The translations under genes were made by a program, and so were the position numbers. From Vigna angularis (lineage: Eukaryota > Streptophyta > Magnoliopsida > Fabales > Fabaceae): 64,000 bases of DNA. A model generated the notes under the pieces. That model was not told the DNA's origin. It did not search any database and was given only the letters and a program-made list of their open reading frames with translations. The stretch is from assembly GCF_016808095.1 (NCBI RefSeq), contig NC_068975.1:27021501-27085500 (forward strand), given 5' to 3'. Positions 23,723-40,884 of the stretch are shown here, piece by piece; position 1 is the stretch's first letter; every line of letters starts with the position of its first letter.

Positions 23723-25011
23723 TTAAGCCATCTTTCCAGTAGCACCTTTGCGATGTTTAGCACAATACTCAAACAAGCTCCCATCAAAGCAACGCCTCAC
23801 AGCTTCTTTTGTCAGATACCCTTGTTCATCTTTTGCAAGGACATACAACACTCCCCACTCAAATTTGCTGGCAACCCTGCAATGGTTTCAAGAGATTCAC
23901 CCATTTTCAGTCCAGGATTCTCAACATTTGTTGTGCATGCAAAAAGGTTTAATAAAGAGGAATAAAGAGGACCATCCAAAGAAGTCAAATGCAACTCTGT
24001 TTGCTTCAGTCATGTGCCACAGTTCCCTCAGTGACAATTTATCAGGCACTTCTCGAGCATATTTACTGAACATGAATTCCAGATTTGCTGGCATGAACCT
24101 GCAATGTTGTTTTAGCCACAGCACAGTGCTATATAACATTCAACGAATCATTTTCTTGACTTACCTTCCCTCTGTGTCATAACTACCACTGTCACTTCCA
24201 TGCTTGGCCTTATGTATGTTTTTTATGTGAATTGGGAAAAAAGGTGAAGGTAGCCATGTCTGTGAAAAAACCAGAACATGTTACAAGTGGAAGTAATAAC
24301 AATGGTAAGATAAATCATACAGGAAGAGTGTCTCACCGGAAGAGTAGGATAACTGAGAGCTACATGAATAACAATCGAGAATATGAACGAAAGAATTACG
24401 TTGAAACCCAGTGAACGGAACCCTACAAAATCACAAAAACAACAATCAAAGATGTGAACTTTGAGTCATCAGAGGTTGAACAATTTTGGAATTACATGCT
24501 TAGTTGCAGCTAATTGAACCAAAATCATATAAAAAAAACATATACAAAAAGAAAAAAAAAAACATTACCCTTGTACGTCTCCCATGGGTAAACCACACCA
24601 TCGTTGTTAAGGTCGAAGAAGGACACATGCTGCTGAAGTACTGACATGTCGTTGTGTTTGTAGCCCCACGTTCCATCCACATTCTCTGTGTCAGGGGCAA
24701 TCAAAGCTCTTGGCAAATCTGAATTTTAGAAAAACAAACTCAAATTCCGCACTTGCAAAAAGGTCAAATTTGATCAAACCCCATTAAAGCTTCCTCTTTT
24801 AGAACCCTTAATTGGATTACATGATAAAACCAGAAAGCCCATAAACGATTAATATCATTAATTCAAACAAGAAAGCAAAATAAGAAGAGAGCGGATCACA
24901 TGGTTTGGGAAGCTTGGTGTCCAAGTCCTCCGGGACCTTTCTCTGAGAAGTTACCGGAGCCTTGTCTGCCACAGTTGCCATGGATTCGTTGGCTGCTTCC
25001 ACCGTTGACAT
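23723..25011 (-). CDS. Caleosin / peroxygenase
   Basis: Six exons on the minus strand (25011-24900, 24718-24569, 24422-24337, 24259-24165, 24098-23973, 23876-23723) keep phase and give 240 residues, the usual size of a long-form caleosin. One EF-hand loop starts at Asp73 ([12 protein letters not shown]). Residues 89-116 form the hydrophobic segment, followed by a proline-knot-like [10 protein letters not shown]. Conserved His68 and His131 (NIHKAKHG) are the expected haem ligands. The end is [11 protein letters not shown] plus a short tail. Caleosins sit on lipid droplets or ER, bind calcium and oxidise unsaturated fatty acids with hydroperoxides, often in stress and ABA responses. The start is the ATG opening STVEAANES, since frame upstream of it has no family likeness. 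The fifth intron donor is GTCC, a weak but allowed site. Seed or vegetative class cannot be decided from sequence alone. Confidence 0.93.
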
Positions 25012-25194
25012 GTTTGGGAAATGCCTTTGTTTTTCACTTTGGTATTGGTTGCGATGTGAGTGAGTTTTGTTAGTGTTGGAAGTGGTGGTTGCAGAATAAT
25101 AGGGAAGATGAAAGAAGTGTTGCGAAGCGAGGAGAAGAAGGGACACTGAACGCTAACAGTGACAGATTCTTCCTCGTGACTCGCGATTATTGGA

Positions 25195-25298
25195 CACGTG
25201 GCATGTTCTTTTCGACATCTTATGTTGTTACTTTTTTTGTAGCTCTTCAGTTTCAATCATATGATTTCTTACGCAACAAAAAAGGAAACTTGACGTGG
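25195..25298. promoter_or_regulatory. Two ABRE/G-box-like sites upstream of the caleosin gene
   Basis: CACGTGGC at 25195-25202 lies 184 bases upstream of the caleosin ATG. A second ACGTGG core lies at 25293-25298. Such sites bind bZIP factors in ABA-responsive promoters, and several caleosins are ABA-induced. Function here is inferred from position and motif only. Confidence 0.45.
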
Positions 25299-25349
25299 TA
25301 ATGCTAACTAGAAGCGTGTTTTCGAATCACGTCATTGTCACTGTTAAAC

Positions 25350-26568
25350 ACAAAACCTTCAAAATCCTACCTTTTTATTATATCTTCTTTCTTACTATTT
25401 AGATTGATATGATTTCGTCACCTATTTAAATAATACAGTATTATTTCAACTTAATTTAGTCAAAGCCTTCGATTTCATGTTCAAAATATGTAATTAAATT
25501 TAATACTTAAAAAAGAGTTTTTTCACTGTCCAACTAATTTGTTTTTTCTATTTTATAAGCAACAAAGGACCAAATTTGGGTCTATTTGGCTCTTCTAGCA
25601 ACCAGTGATTTATTCATGTTTACATATTTTTTTTCTACACCTTTACATTCCAAACATATTTTTAGGATTATATTTTTCTAGATTTTTTGAAAGATTTTTT
25701 TTAACCAATTTTAAAATTTTTAATAAATTTCAAAATTCATTAAAACACAAAAAATGAAATGTAGAATTTTTTAAATTACAAAAATTAATTTTAAAATTAA
25801 AAAAAATTGTGAAGGTACACCACAAAATGTGTAGAAGTGTAGGAAGAAACATTTCTTTAAGAGAAAGTTCAACAAGTTTAAAAGACCTCTTTTTTAGACT
25901 TTTGGATTGTGAAAAAACTTGAAAACTTACAATACATTTTTCATCTGAAAGTAAAATATAAAATATAAAATATAAAATATCACAATATAAAACTTATAGT
26001 GCATTTATTTATTATGTGTAGTCTGGAATATGTTTTCAATCTCAAGCAATACATTAACATGTTCCGGACTGTATAACTTAGAATATTTTTTTATTGTGTA
26101 ATTAAAATATATTTTTAGATCTTAGATTTATAATTTTTTAGATTGTATGATCTCAAATATATTTTTGAATTTTAAACTACAGAATTCAAATTGGATTTTG
26201 CAATTTAGAATACTTTAGTTAGAGAAAACAAATATGTGGGTGTAAATACAAGTCTTTTATAGTTTTTCGTTTTTTTCACGTATTATATATACGTTGAACC
26301 CATCTTGGTCTACCATTTAATCCGTTTGTTTTGAATTAGTGAAAACTGTTTTTTAAACCTGTTGGAAAAGCATAATAGAAAAATTAAATAGAGTTTTTGC
26401 AAATCAAACTTATTTTATAGAAATTAGAATTAAAATTTTAAAAACTACATGAAAAAGTTTATATATACTACTTTTGGTTTATGGAGAAGTAAATTTTATT
26501 GCTCCTTTGATTTTATTTCTCTCAAAAATTTCTGAAAAAACTTATTCAAACAAACATCATATATACAT

Positions 26569-26570
<2 letters not shown>
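25350..26570. other. AT-rich intergenic DNA
   Basis: No gene is seen. A short run of AAAATATAAAATAT repeats lies near 25955-25980. Confidence 0.45.

Positions 26571-26576
<6 letters not shown>

Positions 26577-26660
<84 letters not shown>
26577..26660. repeat. (TA)n microsatellite at the edge of duplication copy A
   Basis: 84 bases of TA dinucleotide. The DNA after it (26661-27010) matches 32190-32570, which also follows a TA tract. Confidence 0.9.
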
Positions 26661-26664
<4 letters not shown>

Positions 26665-27327
26665 TTATTCTACGTGAATACGTATTAGTTTTAAGTATAT
26701 GTTATAAAAAGAAATGATTTAATATTTACTTTGTGGGTTAGATATTTTAGTTATGGTTTTTCCCTATAAACTAATTCATGAGATAGAAAGAATCATACTC
26801 GTAAAAATAATAATAAGTGTAGGTTGCTAGATGTAGCTATTGAATTCACTTTCTATGGTTATTAAGAAATCCTGTTTTTAATTATCTACTTTATTAGCTT
26901 ACTGTGAAGGTTTAAAAATTATTAATTAATCAATAAACAATAAAATAATATAACAACGGAAAACGACAATATTTGGTTAATAACATATTTAATTAAAATC
27001 CATTAACAAGATTTTCGCATCCATATGTTCCACGTCATTTCTCTTTGATGCGCACTGCTCAATTTTTTATCTTTTGTTAAGCGCTTCTCATGTGTTTGTT
27101 GTTTTGCCTAAGAGAATCTTCCTTTTTTTTGTTTAAGCCCTTATGTTTTCCAATGACTATTTAATCTATTCTGGTTAAAGTGTTTTTGTATTAATTCATT
27201 CTCTTTTCAAGAATATGAGATCAGTTCCTTTTCTCCTCTCTGTTTTGCTTTACACCATGAGCACTTTGTGCAGTCTCTCTCGTCTTTCTAATCTCAAGAA
27301 CATGATGCACGTAGATGAGGTATGATA

Positions 27328-27338
27328 TGGTATCAGAG
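27328..27338 (+). other. Copia primer-binding site (initiator tRNA-Met type)
   Basis: TGGTATCAGAG follows the LTR-like sequence directly. This is the standard copia primer site, complementary to the 3' end of initiator tRNA-Met. Copy B has lost it in a deletion of about 55 bases. Confidence 0.8.
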
Positions 27339-28390
27339 TTCTTCTATTGAAGGCTCTGTTGTGTCAACTCTAATCTCTTGCTTTTTCTTTTTCTTTCTTG
27401 TTATTCTTTTTCCCTTTCTTGTTGTTCTTTCTTTTTCCTTCTGTGTGTTTTCTTTGCTACCATGGCAGGAATACAGGACCAACAATCTGTTCAGAGTTTT
27501 CTCTACCACCATCCAAATGAGAATCCAGCCATTGCTCTGGTTTCACCAGTCTTGGATACTATTAACTATCATTCATGAGTCGTTCAATGGTTACACCTTA
27601 ATCGCTAAGAACAAGGTGGAATTTTTTCTTGGTACTATTCTTCAACAGTCCACAACTGATCCCAATTTTGCTTCTTGGTCCAGATGCAATAGTATGGTTG
27701 ATATAGAACGAGCTTGATAATTTTAGGCCTGAACCAGTTTGCACCTGCAAAGGTAAGTGTTCTTACAACATCTCCTCTGTACTGACTCAAAAAAGAAAAA
27801 ATTGAGGACCAGTAAAAAGATCTGCACTTACTGCAATAGAACATGACACATTGTTGATATTTGCTACAAAAAGCATGGGTATCCACCGGGACATCCTCTT
27901 CATCGAACCAAGCAGCTTCATGTTCATAATGTTCCTGCACAATATGATTATTCTTCTACCAAAAATCTGCATGACAATGACAACATTCGCCTGACTCCAC
28001 AACAATATCAAATTCTTGTTGAGCTTTTCAAGAATTCTACTTCTAGTTCAACTGTCCAAATCAACCAAATTGGTTATGCCTCTTCCAACAATTCCATAAC
28101 TGGTAACATTCACTCCATTTTCCACTATAATAATTCCAATCATGTTTGAATCATGATTCTGGGACCACTGATCATTAAAAAGATAAAACTCATTCAAATC
28201 AGCCTTCCTAATGGAAATGTTCTCTCAACTCATTATACTGGAACTGTAGTCTTTAACTACAAAATCAGACTAGACAATGTTTTATAATGTTTAATATGTA
28301 CCACAATTTTCTTTTAATCTTGTGTCTATTTCTAAAATTGTTGCTTCTCTTCACTATGATCTTATTTTCTCTTGTTTTGGATGTATTATA

Positions 28391-31038
28391 TGTGACATCC
28401 CAATTATGTAGAAAAACATATATAATAAAGACGTCATCATGCATAATATAATTAGGATTACAGTCATTTTCAAAATAACTTCAGAATTTAAGTTTAAACA
28501 AAGTAGAGTCTAAATCCGAAAACTTAAAGGGAAAAGTATCTCAAAATACACGAAGTAACTCATAACACCCTAAGGAGACTAGGCAGCAGCATTGTCCTCA
28601 ACTTCCAAAATGGATGATCATCGCAAAAGGAAACACATACAACATGCACAAACAAGCAAGAGTGAGCTAGATATAAAAAAACATGTTATTCAATCACACA
28701 CGGCATGCAAAATTCACTCAAACATGGTAAAAGACATCACAGAACTTGTTGCTTTATAACTCGACTCGTCCGAACTAGAATGATTACCGAGCTATGACGG
28801 GTTATGCACTCGTGGCGGCCTCTACTGCTTTGCAAAGCCGTTGCCAATGGGTTTCACCCTACCACACTCACGAGGTTAGTCCATTCCGCGCCCTGGAGCA
28901 TACTGGAAGCCTCCAAGACTAGGACCTCCTGCTACTACTCACCACATGATTCAATCCTCTCTACTTGAGAATGATTGATCATTGTAGTTTCAGGAAAACC
29001 CCCAAAACTGAGCTACCATGCTATCATTCTACACACCACCAGGGCACCACCATGTATCCTCTCCTTGAGGATCATGGAATTACGTTCATGAACCATCCTG
29101 TCACTTTGAAACTTAACCCAAGACATGAATAACCAGATACCATCATATTATCACAGTGAATCCAACATATCTCATACATTCACATACTTCCCACATAAAT
29201 CACATCATACTATGCATTCCAAACATTCCACATACTTGATTCAATCAAAAGAGAGACAAGGAAGAGACAGGACCCGAAGTATTCGCACAGCGCACCCCTT
29301 AATTCGCTATGCGAATTAACTCGCTGAGGCCACAGGCCTCAGGTCTTCTCGCATAGCGCACCCAAGTCGCTATGCGAGAGCTCAAACAGAGAGCACACCC
29401 CCAAACCTTCTCGCTATGCGCCCAACTCGCTCTTCGAATTAAATGGGCAGTGATTCCAGACCACCACCAGTCGCATAGCGACAGGATTCGCTACGCGAAT
29501 TTCACAAACAGAGAGCAACCCCATCTGGTCACTCGCACAGCGCACCAACTCGCACAGCGAGTGACTCAAACAGTGAACACTCTCTGCAGGGTCTCGCTAT
29601 GCGAGACAGCTCGCATAGCCAGTCTGCATAATCTGCATGACGCAAATTCTGCATAATATGCAACTCACACTCCCTTTACCGTTTTTAGTTATTTTCCCCA
29701 ACTGCCAACCCTCCTAATTCTTGTTCCACACCTAATTAAACTTGTCTAAATGATTATAAACGTTCTTAGCATGATTCTAAAGTGATCACTACCAAATTTT
29801 AACTTAAACTTTCAATTTTCACTAACCTAAGGACCCAATTTCGATTCTACCATTTTGAACCTGACTTTACTCAGTTTTATGACCCTAACCTGTTCTAATT
29901 GCCTCATCCAAGCTAGCCAAACTAAGACCCAAAACAGTACTCCCTTAACTATTTACCCTTCTAACGCGACTAACACATGATTTCCACCTCAATCACTCCT
30001 TACTAACCCAATTGGTCATCGGAGAAGAATCAAATGTCTGAACGCATCAGTCTCACCTTCGGCGCTAGCACATATGACTAGTTACAACTGACTGGATCAG
30101 ACCAGGGTTGCTCTATGATCAGGGATGTGCCAACTCAGGTTTTTAAGATTCTTCTATCCTACCAACACAGTACTCTCAATAAGTCACAATTTATTTATCT
30201 AAGTCATCCAAACTGTCCTATGGTGTTCTAGACTCCGATTGCCCAATTACAATACTTCACTTCCCTTCTTAGTAACCGAAAACAGTATATGTACACCCAC
30301 TCACCATCCATATTAACTATTTTACAACATTCTTACTCCAAACCAGTAATCCAGTACATCCAACAAGCTCATCCAAGTCAGAGAATACTCAGTATACCAT
30401 GGTTACACAACTTTCACATATTCAACAAATGCAGCTCAACATGCTCACCACCAAAAATATCACATAACAGTAAGATAAATCACAACTGATCAAACATGCA
30501 CATCATATAGTTCAAACAAAATATCACTAGCTCCCCTTACCTCAGAGTTGAACTACCAAGCTCACAAGAACGTTCCTTTACAGTATCTCACACAGCGAGA
30601 ACTCAACCAAACCCTACAAACCACCAAAGTGGTGACAATAACAGCTCTTAGAGCTTGACTTGGCAGAAAGTATGAAAACGAAACCCCACTAGTAACATGC
30701 AACCAGTAATGCTGCATGCCCTAGGTTCAAAGACAGTGAAGGAGAAAGGAAAAAACGACTTACCGGTCCAAACGAAAATACGATCGGTTCAAAAGGAAGC
30801 CTTCGGTGTGGTGAACGCATGAGCACCTTCAAACCCAAGATTGAACGGTTCAATGAACTGGAAATCTAAAGAGAAAGTAGAGAAGATTTTAGGACAAAGA
30901 GTTTTAGAGAGAGAGAAAGGGCTCAAGAAATGAATAAGAAATCTGAGAAACCCTTCCTAAGGTTAAGTTGGCCTTAGTCTGATGGGCCTGACTACCTCAC
31001 ATAAGGCCCAATGGCCTTATATTTTTCATGTTCTTACG
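28391..31038. mobile_element. Solo LTR, 2,648 bp, with 5-bp target duplication
   Basis: The insertion begins TGTGACATCCC and ends TTCTTACG. It is flanked on both sides by TTATA (28386-28390 and 31039-31043). Copy B of the duplication has the uninterrupted site near 33460-33475, which defines the ends. A TGTGACATCCC start is typical of Ty3/gypsy LTRs. The expected CA end reads CG, probably from one A-to-G change. No internal domains and no second copy of the start are seen, so a solo LTR fits better than a full element. It contains a dense array of TCGCATAGCGA-like palindromes (29280-29640). Confidence 0.75.
29280..29640. repeat. Array of short TCGCATAGCGA-type palindromes in the solo LTR
   Basis: About a dozen copies of a 10-11-bp near-palindrome (TCGCATAGCGA, TTCGCTATGCGA, TCGCACAGCGA) lie within 360 bases, in pairs 12-25 bases apart. 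Another variant is at about 30588. The array includes a CTCGCTATGCGAGAC unit near 29593. Confidence 0.8.
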
Positions 31039-32019
31039 TTATACACATGAGAACCAACGAGAAGATTGGTTTAGTTAGGATGCAAGTTGGCTTGTACATG
31101 TTTAATTACAATTATTTTCTTGACAATATTGAACATTTTGTGTGTATCTCTAGAAGTATAAATATTTGGCACTCTCGTTTAGGTCATTCATCTAACGAAA
31201 GATCGAGTATTCTTCATGGCAAATAGAACTACATTGTTTCTGATAAAAGTCATCTCTGTGATACTTGCCTTAAGGAAAAACAAAGAAAACTCCACTTCCC
31301 AACCAGTCTTTCCTATGCTTCACATAACTTTGATCTCATTCATATGGACATTTGGGGCCTTGTAATATTTCCATCAATTGTTTTCGATATTTTCTAACCA
31401 TAATCTATAATTGTTCCCATTTTACTTGGATTATTCCCATGCATGAAAAATCTATTGTCAGAAAACATATTACTACTTTTATTGCTAAAGTTGAAATTCA
31501 ATTTAATGTTGTCATTAAAACAATAGGAACTGATAATGGCCCTGAGTTTCTCATGTGTTTACACCCATTCCACCGCTACCAGTGATAATGATGTCAATAT
31601 TCCTCACACCAACAACATTGATACTGCCCTTACTGAGGAGATCTATGCTACACAACCAAGGCGGTCTCTCAGAACCAAAAAGGTACCCACATATCTTCAT
31701 GATTTTTACACCAACATTATTGTCAGATATCCTATTGATAATTATCTCCAATATACTAATCTCTCTTATTCTTTTAAACACACCATAATGTCCATCACCG
31801 CTGCTACTGAGCCACAAAACTATGCTTAAGCTTCCAAAGATACTCAATGGGTGCAAGCATGATGAACTAAACGCTATGCAAGACAACAATTCCTGGATCA
31901 TCACCATTCCAAATGTGTTCAATGAATTTCAAAATTTATTAAAAAAGATCCTTTAAAATCCGTTAAAAGACGATTTCAAAATCTCTGTTAAATTTTTTTC
32001 CAAAACTTAAATAAAAACT

Positions 32020-36433
<4,414 letters not shown>

Positions 36434-37739
36434 AATGAAATAAAAGATAAAATTAAAATTGTTAACCATTTTTTCATAAACTAATTTTTTATTCTAATAA
36501 TTTTTCATATGATTTCAATTGATTTTAAAAGAGTAAATTAAGTATTTATAATATTTAAAAAAAATTTAATATCATTAAATTAAAAAAATTATATCAAATA
36601 TTTTTTAAAATTTAAGATCAAAATATATTAAAATTTGGAATATAAATGTATTCAGATTTTATTTTCAAGTCTAAGAAATATAAACAAGTTTAATTCTTTA
36701 TATTATTTTTTTTTAAGTTTGTTTTATTATGTAAAAGGTAACGCTTTCTTTTGATTATTATTCATCGCATTCAATAAATTTAATAAGTATATAGACCAGT
36801 GGTCAATAACACATTCTTTAAATTTTCGTTCATAATAAAAAAATGCATTAAAATAATATTTCTTAAATGTGTATATATATATATATATATTGTATTTGAT
36901 GAATTATTTAAAAAATGCATATTCCATTTAATGAAATATAATTTTTGTAATTTGTAATAACTTTTTTATTTACATAGATGGACAGCTCCATAATTTAGAC
37001 ACCTTATCATACGATATTTATATTCCTTTTCCATTCTTTCCCTTTCTCTCTCTGTGTCAACTAACAGTACACATTCACTGCACTTGGACTGCCGAGAATA
37101 AAGAAAATTGCATCCAATGTTTGGAAAAACAATCACCCTTTGATGGCACCAATGCTTGTTTATTTTCTTTCCTGTCAAAGTTTGAAGCTTGAGACTATTT
37201 GTTAGTATTAGCTGCACAGTGATTACAGCATCTCTACCATTGAATTTTCAGAAAATTAATAGAGCAGAGAAAGTTGTTGGAGGAAGAAAGTGGCACCATG
37301 AGTTGCCAAAAGGAAGTAGAAAGTGACATCATGATGGATTGACCATTTTGGACACTCTCACTTCACACCCAATACATCAGCAGCCTTTCGTATTCATCAG
37401 CAGCCAACACCAACACTACCAAGCACTTTACTTTACCCTTTTTTTAATATTTTCCATTTTCCATCTCATTATTTTCTTGGCTTATCAAAGTCAACAACTT
37501 GCAAATGGCAACTCAGGACAAAACAAACCCAATCACCCCATAAATGGACTGAAATCTGACGGCCCAGAACCACCCTGTCCCCACACGTGCGAGCCGCAGG
37601 ATGTTTTTTTTTGGGTTCACCTGTTCTTGCCATAATCATGAGAAGTAGAATCAGAAGCAAGAGCCTTGGACGGACAGAGTTTGGATTCTAAGATTGTTTG
37701 TTTGAGTTAAACACGACAAATTCATATACGTGTGCATTA
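36434..37739. other. Intergenic region upstream of the MYB-CC gene
   Basis: AT-rich DNA, then a more balanced stretch from about 36960 that should hold the MYB-CC promoter. Short frames here show no family likeness. Confidence 0.4.
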
Positions 37740-37893
37740 CATTTCTTCCCTCTTCCTCCTCCTCTTCTTATCTATCTCCCTCTCTCTCTCTCTCTCTCTT
37801 ACCCTCCGTTTTTTAGTTGGATTCCTCGGCTTTTTAGATTCCGTTTCAGGTTTTTCCCAATTCCAAAGACTCATCATCGTCATCCCTTTATAG
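37740..37893 (+). other. Putative 5' untranslated exon of the MYB-CC gene
   Basis: A pyrimidine-rich leader with a (CT)n run near 37782-37799 ends at a strong donor (TAG then GTAAGATT at 37894). The matching acceptor CTGCAG ends at 38418, 22 bases before the start codon. The 5' end is approximate. Confidence 0.5.
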
Positions 37894-38440
37894 GTAAGAT
37901 TTTCTACTGCTGCGTTTTTTATTCCATATGCGCACTTTCAGTTCTTCACCCTTTAACCACTCCATGGCTTGGTCATGTTTTTCACAACCGATTTTCCTTA
38001 TCTCTTGAAATTCTATGTGCCTTGTTAAATTTTTGTAATTTGAGTTTTTTTAATGAAGTTCTGTGAATCTGGGGGTGTGATTTGATCTGTTATTGGCTGA
38101 ATTGTGTGGTCTCAATGAATGGTTATGGCCTGCAAAAGAGGCATCTTGCGTGGTGGGTTCGTTTTCTTCAATTTGTGGCTGCAGAGAGGGTTGTGTGGCA
38201 GCTCTGGTGGTTCTGTTCACGGACTACGACACTTGTCAATGCTTTTAACTGACTGCGAATTTCAATTTGATGACCCCCTTAACAACTCTTTTTCTTCAAA
38301 CCTCCCTTCTTCTGCCAAAGCTGATGCTTAAAACTGAACTTGTTTTCTAATGGCTTAGTGTTAAATTTCATCAGCTTCAAGGCTAAACCAATGTACATAC
38401 TGTGTTAAATTGCTGCAGATTCACTTGGGACTCCAGAGCT

Positions 38441-40884
38441 ATGTCTTCATCTTCTCGTGTTCTTCCCACTCCCCTAGAAAACAAGTATATGAAACCCCCA
38501 GATTCTTGTCATCTTTCACCTGCCAGTGATCTGGCTGCAAATTCTGTCTCATCAAATTTAATCACAAGTGCTGGGAAGATCATCTCATCACCCTCTGAAT
38601 ATCCTGATGGCACCCCTTTTCCCTATGCTTCACAGCATGATAGGCAAAATGAAGATCTCCCCTTTGTTTCTCAGACATTGGGTGACAATGTGTCTTCCGA
38701 AATACACTCAACAACATTCATTTCTCACCCTCATGAAAGCACAGATATTACCTGGGGACCAGATCCCTTTCAGGATATTCTTGGCTTTCCCGAAAATATT
38801 TCTGCCCAGCATGATCAGGTGGTAGACAATGCCTGTTACATAAACGATGAGAATGTCAAAAGAACCGATTTTGGGGAGTGGGTTGATCAGTTAATGTCAA
38901 TTGATGATTCTCTTCACCCAAACTGGAGTCAGCTTCTTGGTGATGACAATGCAGCAGAACCAAAACCAAAGGTATGTTTCTCAAGCTGATTTTTGCAAAT
39001 ACTTGTCACATCTGTGAAGTTACTAGAAGGAGTAGGTGGCATCTCATTTTTGGTTGCCTCTATAGTCTATGAGGATGATTTTTGTACATGAATGAACTAG
39101 TCACCGATGCATATGAAAATTAAGTCAATCTTGATCTTTTTATCTTGTTATTACTAGTGACTAAATGATCTCCATAAACTTCCTTATTCCATCACCTTGT
39201 ACATTTGAATTTGTGTATACAGTTCTTTCCTTCTTCTGTTGTATGATGTATATGGGATTCTTAACAGTTTGAACACTATTTTCATCATGCACCTTAACCT
39301 CTTTGCTCTATTTGTGTATTTATTTTTGTAAAAGTTGCTGAAAAATATCCTACTCCATTAATGCGTTCATTTCAGGTTCCTCAGTTGCTGGATATACCAT
39401 CTGGAGAAGTTAATGGCAATTCAGCAGCAACCACACCACAGACTAAGACTAGAATGCGTTGGACTCCAGAACTTCACGAGGCCTTTGTGGAAGCAGTCAA
39501 TCAGCTTGGTGGTAGTGAGAGTATGTTCATGTCCGTGATCTCATTCTTTCTAACCTTCTCTCTGGAATGTTTATTGTTGTCTCATGATGTAAACTACTTA
39601 ACACGCAGAGGCTACTCCAAAGGGTGTGTTGAATCTGATGAAAGTTGATGGCCTTACCATCTATCATGTAAAAAGCCACTTGCAGGTACATCTTTGGTTT
39701 ATCATCCTCTTAAAAAGCTTTTAGGTGTGTCAATTTATTTAATCTCATGTTTTCCAAATGCTTTTAATTTCAGAAATATAGAACTGCCAGATACAAACCA
39801 GAGCCATCAGAAGGTATGCTAAAGTGTGATTAGGAATCGTATTGTGCCTCTTCTTCATACTTCCTTAACCTGTTTGCTTTCAGAGAGACAGAATAGGAAG
39901 GAAAAAACGTTTTAAAAATTGGGAATTTCTCTTGATTGTTGAAGGAGGATAAAAATTCAATTTTTTCTCTTCATTTTAAAGTTCAAATTATTTTCTCCTT
40001 TTCTCTCATCCCAACAAAGAGAAAGTTAAGTCTTTAGGTCACATTGCATTACAAGCATAAATTCCTTTTTCTTGTTTGGCTGTGAATGAGCTGTTTTTCT
40101 ATGCATGCAGGAACATCAGAGAAAAAGACGACACCAATAGAAGAAATGAATTCTCTAGACTTAAAAACGTGAGTTCTCTCTCTCCCTCTCTGTGCAGGCT
40201 CATGCATGCTAGTTATTAGAGAATGTAACGTTTTCTCAGTTTAACTCTTCTCTAATATTATAATTTGAGATATAATTTAAGATTAGTACTAAGTAATTCA
40301 CTCTTGCTATGATACCATTCTGATGTCATATATGAACAGTTGCTCCTTGAGATTCCTTTCACAGAGTGAACATAGCAATGCTCAGAAACATACTTTGGTA
40401 ATTCTTTTGCAGGAGTAAAGGGATCACTGAAGCATTACGATTGCAGATGGATCTCCAGAAGCGACTTCACGAGCAACTTGAGGTTGTTAACTTATGAGTT
40501 GTGTTTGGTTGCTCTTTCTTTCTGAGTCTGTAACTGTTGTGTTGTGTTATGCAGATACAAAGAAAGTTGCAAATTCAAATCGAAGACCAAGGGAAACGTC
40601 TTCAGATGATGTTTGAGAAACAAAGAGAGATGGGTGGCAAGAAGGTTAATGGCTCCTCCGGAGAGGCAGCTGCTGCCACCGCCACCACCGCCACCACCGC
40701 CACCCCATCAGACAATGTGCATCCTTCTTCTCCTCCAGTAGAAACCTCAAATGAAGGACATGAGAAAATGATGCATGAAGAGAAGAATGGAAGCACAAAG
40801 CAAAAAACAAGTGAAGGTGAAGAAGTGATGAATGAAGATGAAGATGAAATTGCACCAGCTACAAAACGGGTGAAAAGTTCATAA
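38441..40884 (+). CDS. MYB-CC transcription factor, PHR1-like
   Basis: Exons 38441-38971, 39376-39520, 39609-39685, 39774-39813, 40111-40168, 40413-40482 and 40555-40884 keep phase and give 416 residues. The start [13 protein letters not shown] resembles the PHR1/PHL N-terminus. A single MYB-type domain lies at residues about 201-261 ([20 protein letters not shown], then SHLQKYR at 248-254). The MYB-CC coiled coil follows at about 290-335, with the family signature LHEQLE at 302-307. The C-terminus is acidic with KRVK near the end. PHR1 factors bind GNATATNC sites in the nucleus and drive phosphate-starvation genes; SPX proteins bind the coiled coil when phosphate is ample. The last exon carries an Ala/Thr run coded by GCC/ACC repeats. 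Which PHR/PHL paralogue this is cannot be fixed here. Confidence 0.93.

Larger units (their letters stand above)
26661..31910 (+). mobile_element. Duplication copy A with broken Ty1/copia element
   Basis: 26661-27010 is non-element flank shared with copy B. LTR-like sequence runs from about 27029 to 27320, then a primer-binding site, then gag from 27462 (PAIALVSPVLDTINYHS, NKVEFFLGT), split by a shift near 27578. After a nested insertion (28391-31038) it continues with GAG-pre-integrase (WHSRLGHSSNER near 31165) and an integrase part (31352-31560). About 550 bases present in copy B (roughly 33990-34540) are missing here. It breaks off in the reverse transcriptase region at about 31905 and has no 3' LTR. 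It is non-functional. Confidence 0.85.

Noticed and set aside
26474..26677. 67-codon frame rich in Ile-Tyr
   Set aside because: It is the translation of the (TA)n microsatellite; no real protein.
27322..27717. 131-codon frame as a host gene
   Set aside because: Its second half is copia gag in a shifted frame, following an LTR and primer site.
29372..29656. 94-codon frame in the solo LTR
   Set aside because: Arises from the palindrome array; no protein family likeness.
36917..36924. GCATATTC, a match to the PHR1 binding consensus GNATATNC, upstream of the MYB-CC gene
   Set aside because: The motif is expected often by chance in DNA this AT-rich, so self-regulation cannot be claimed.
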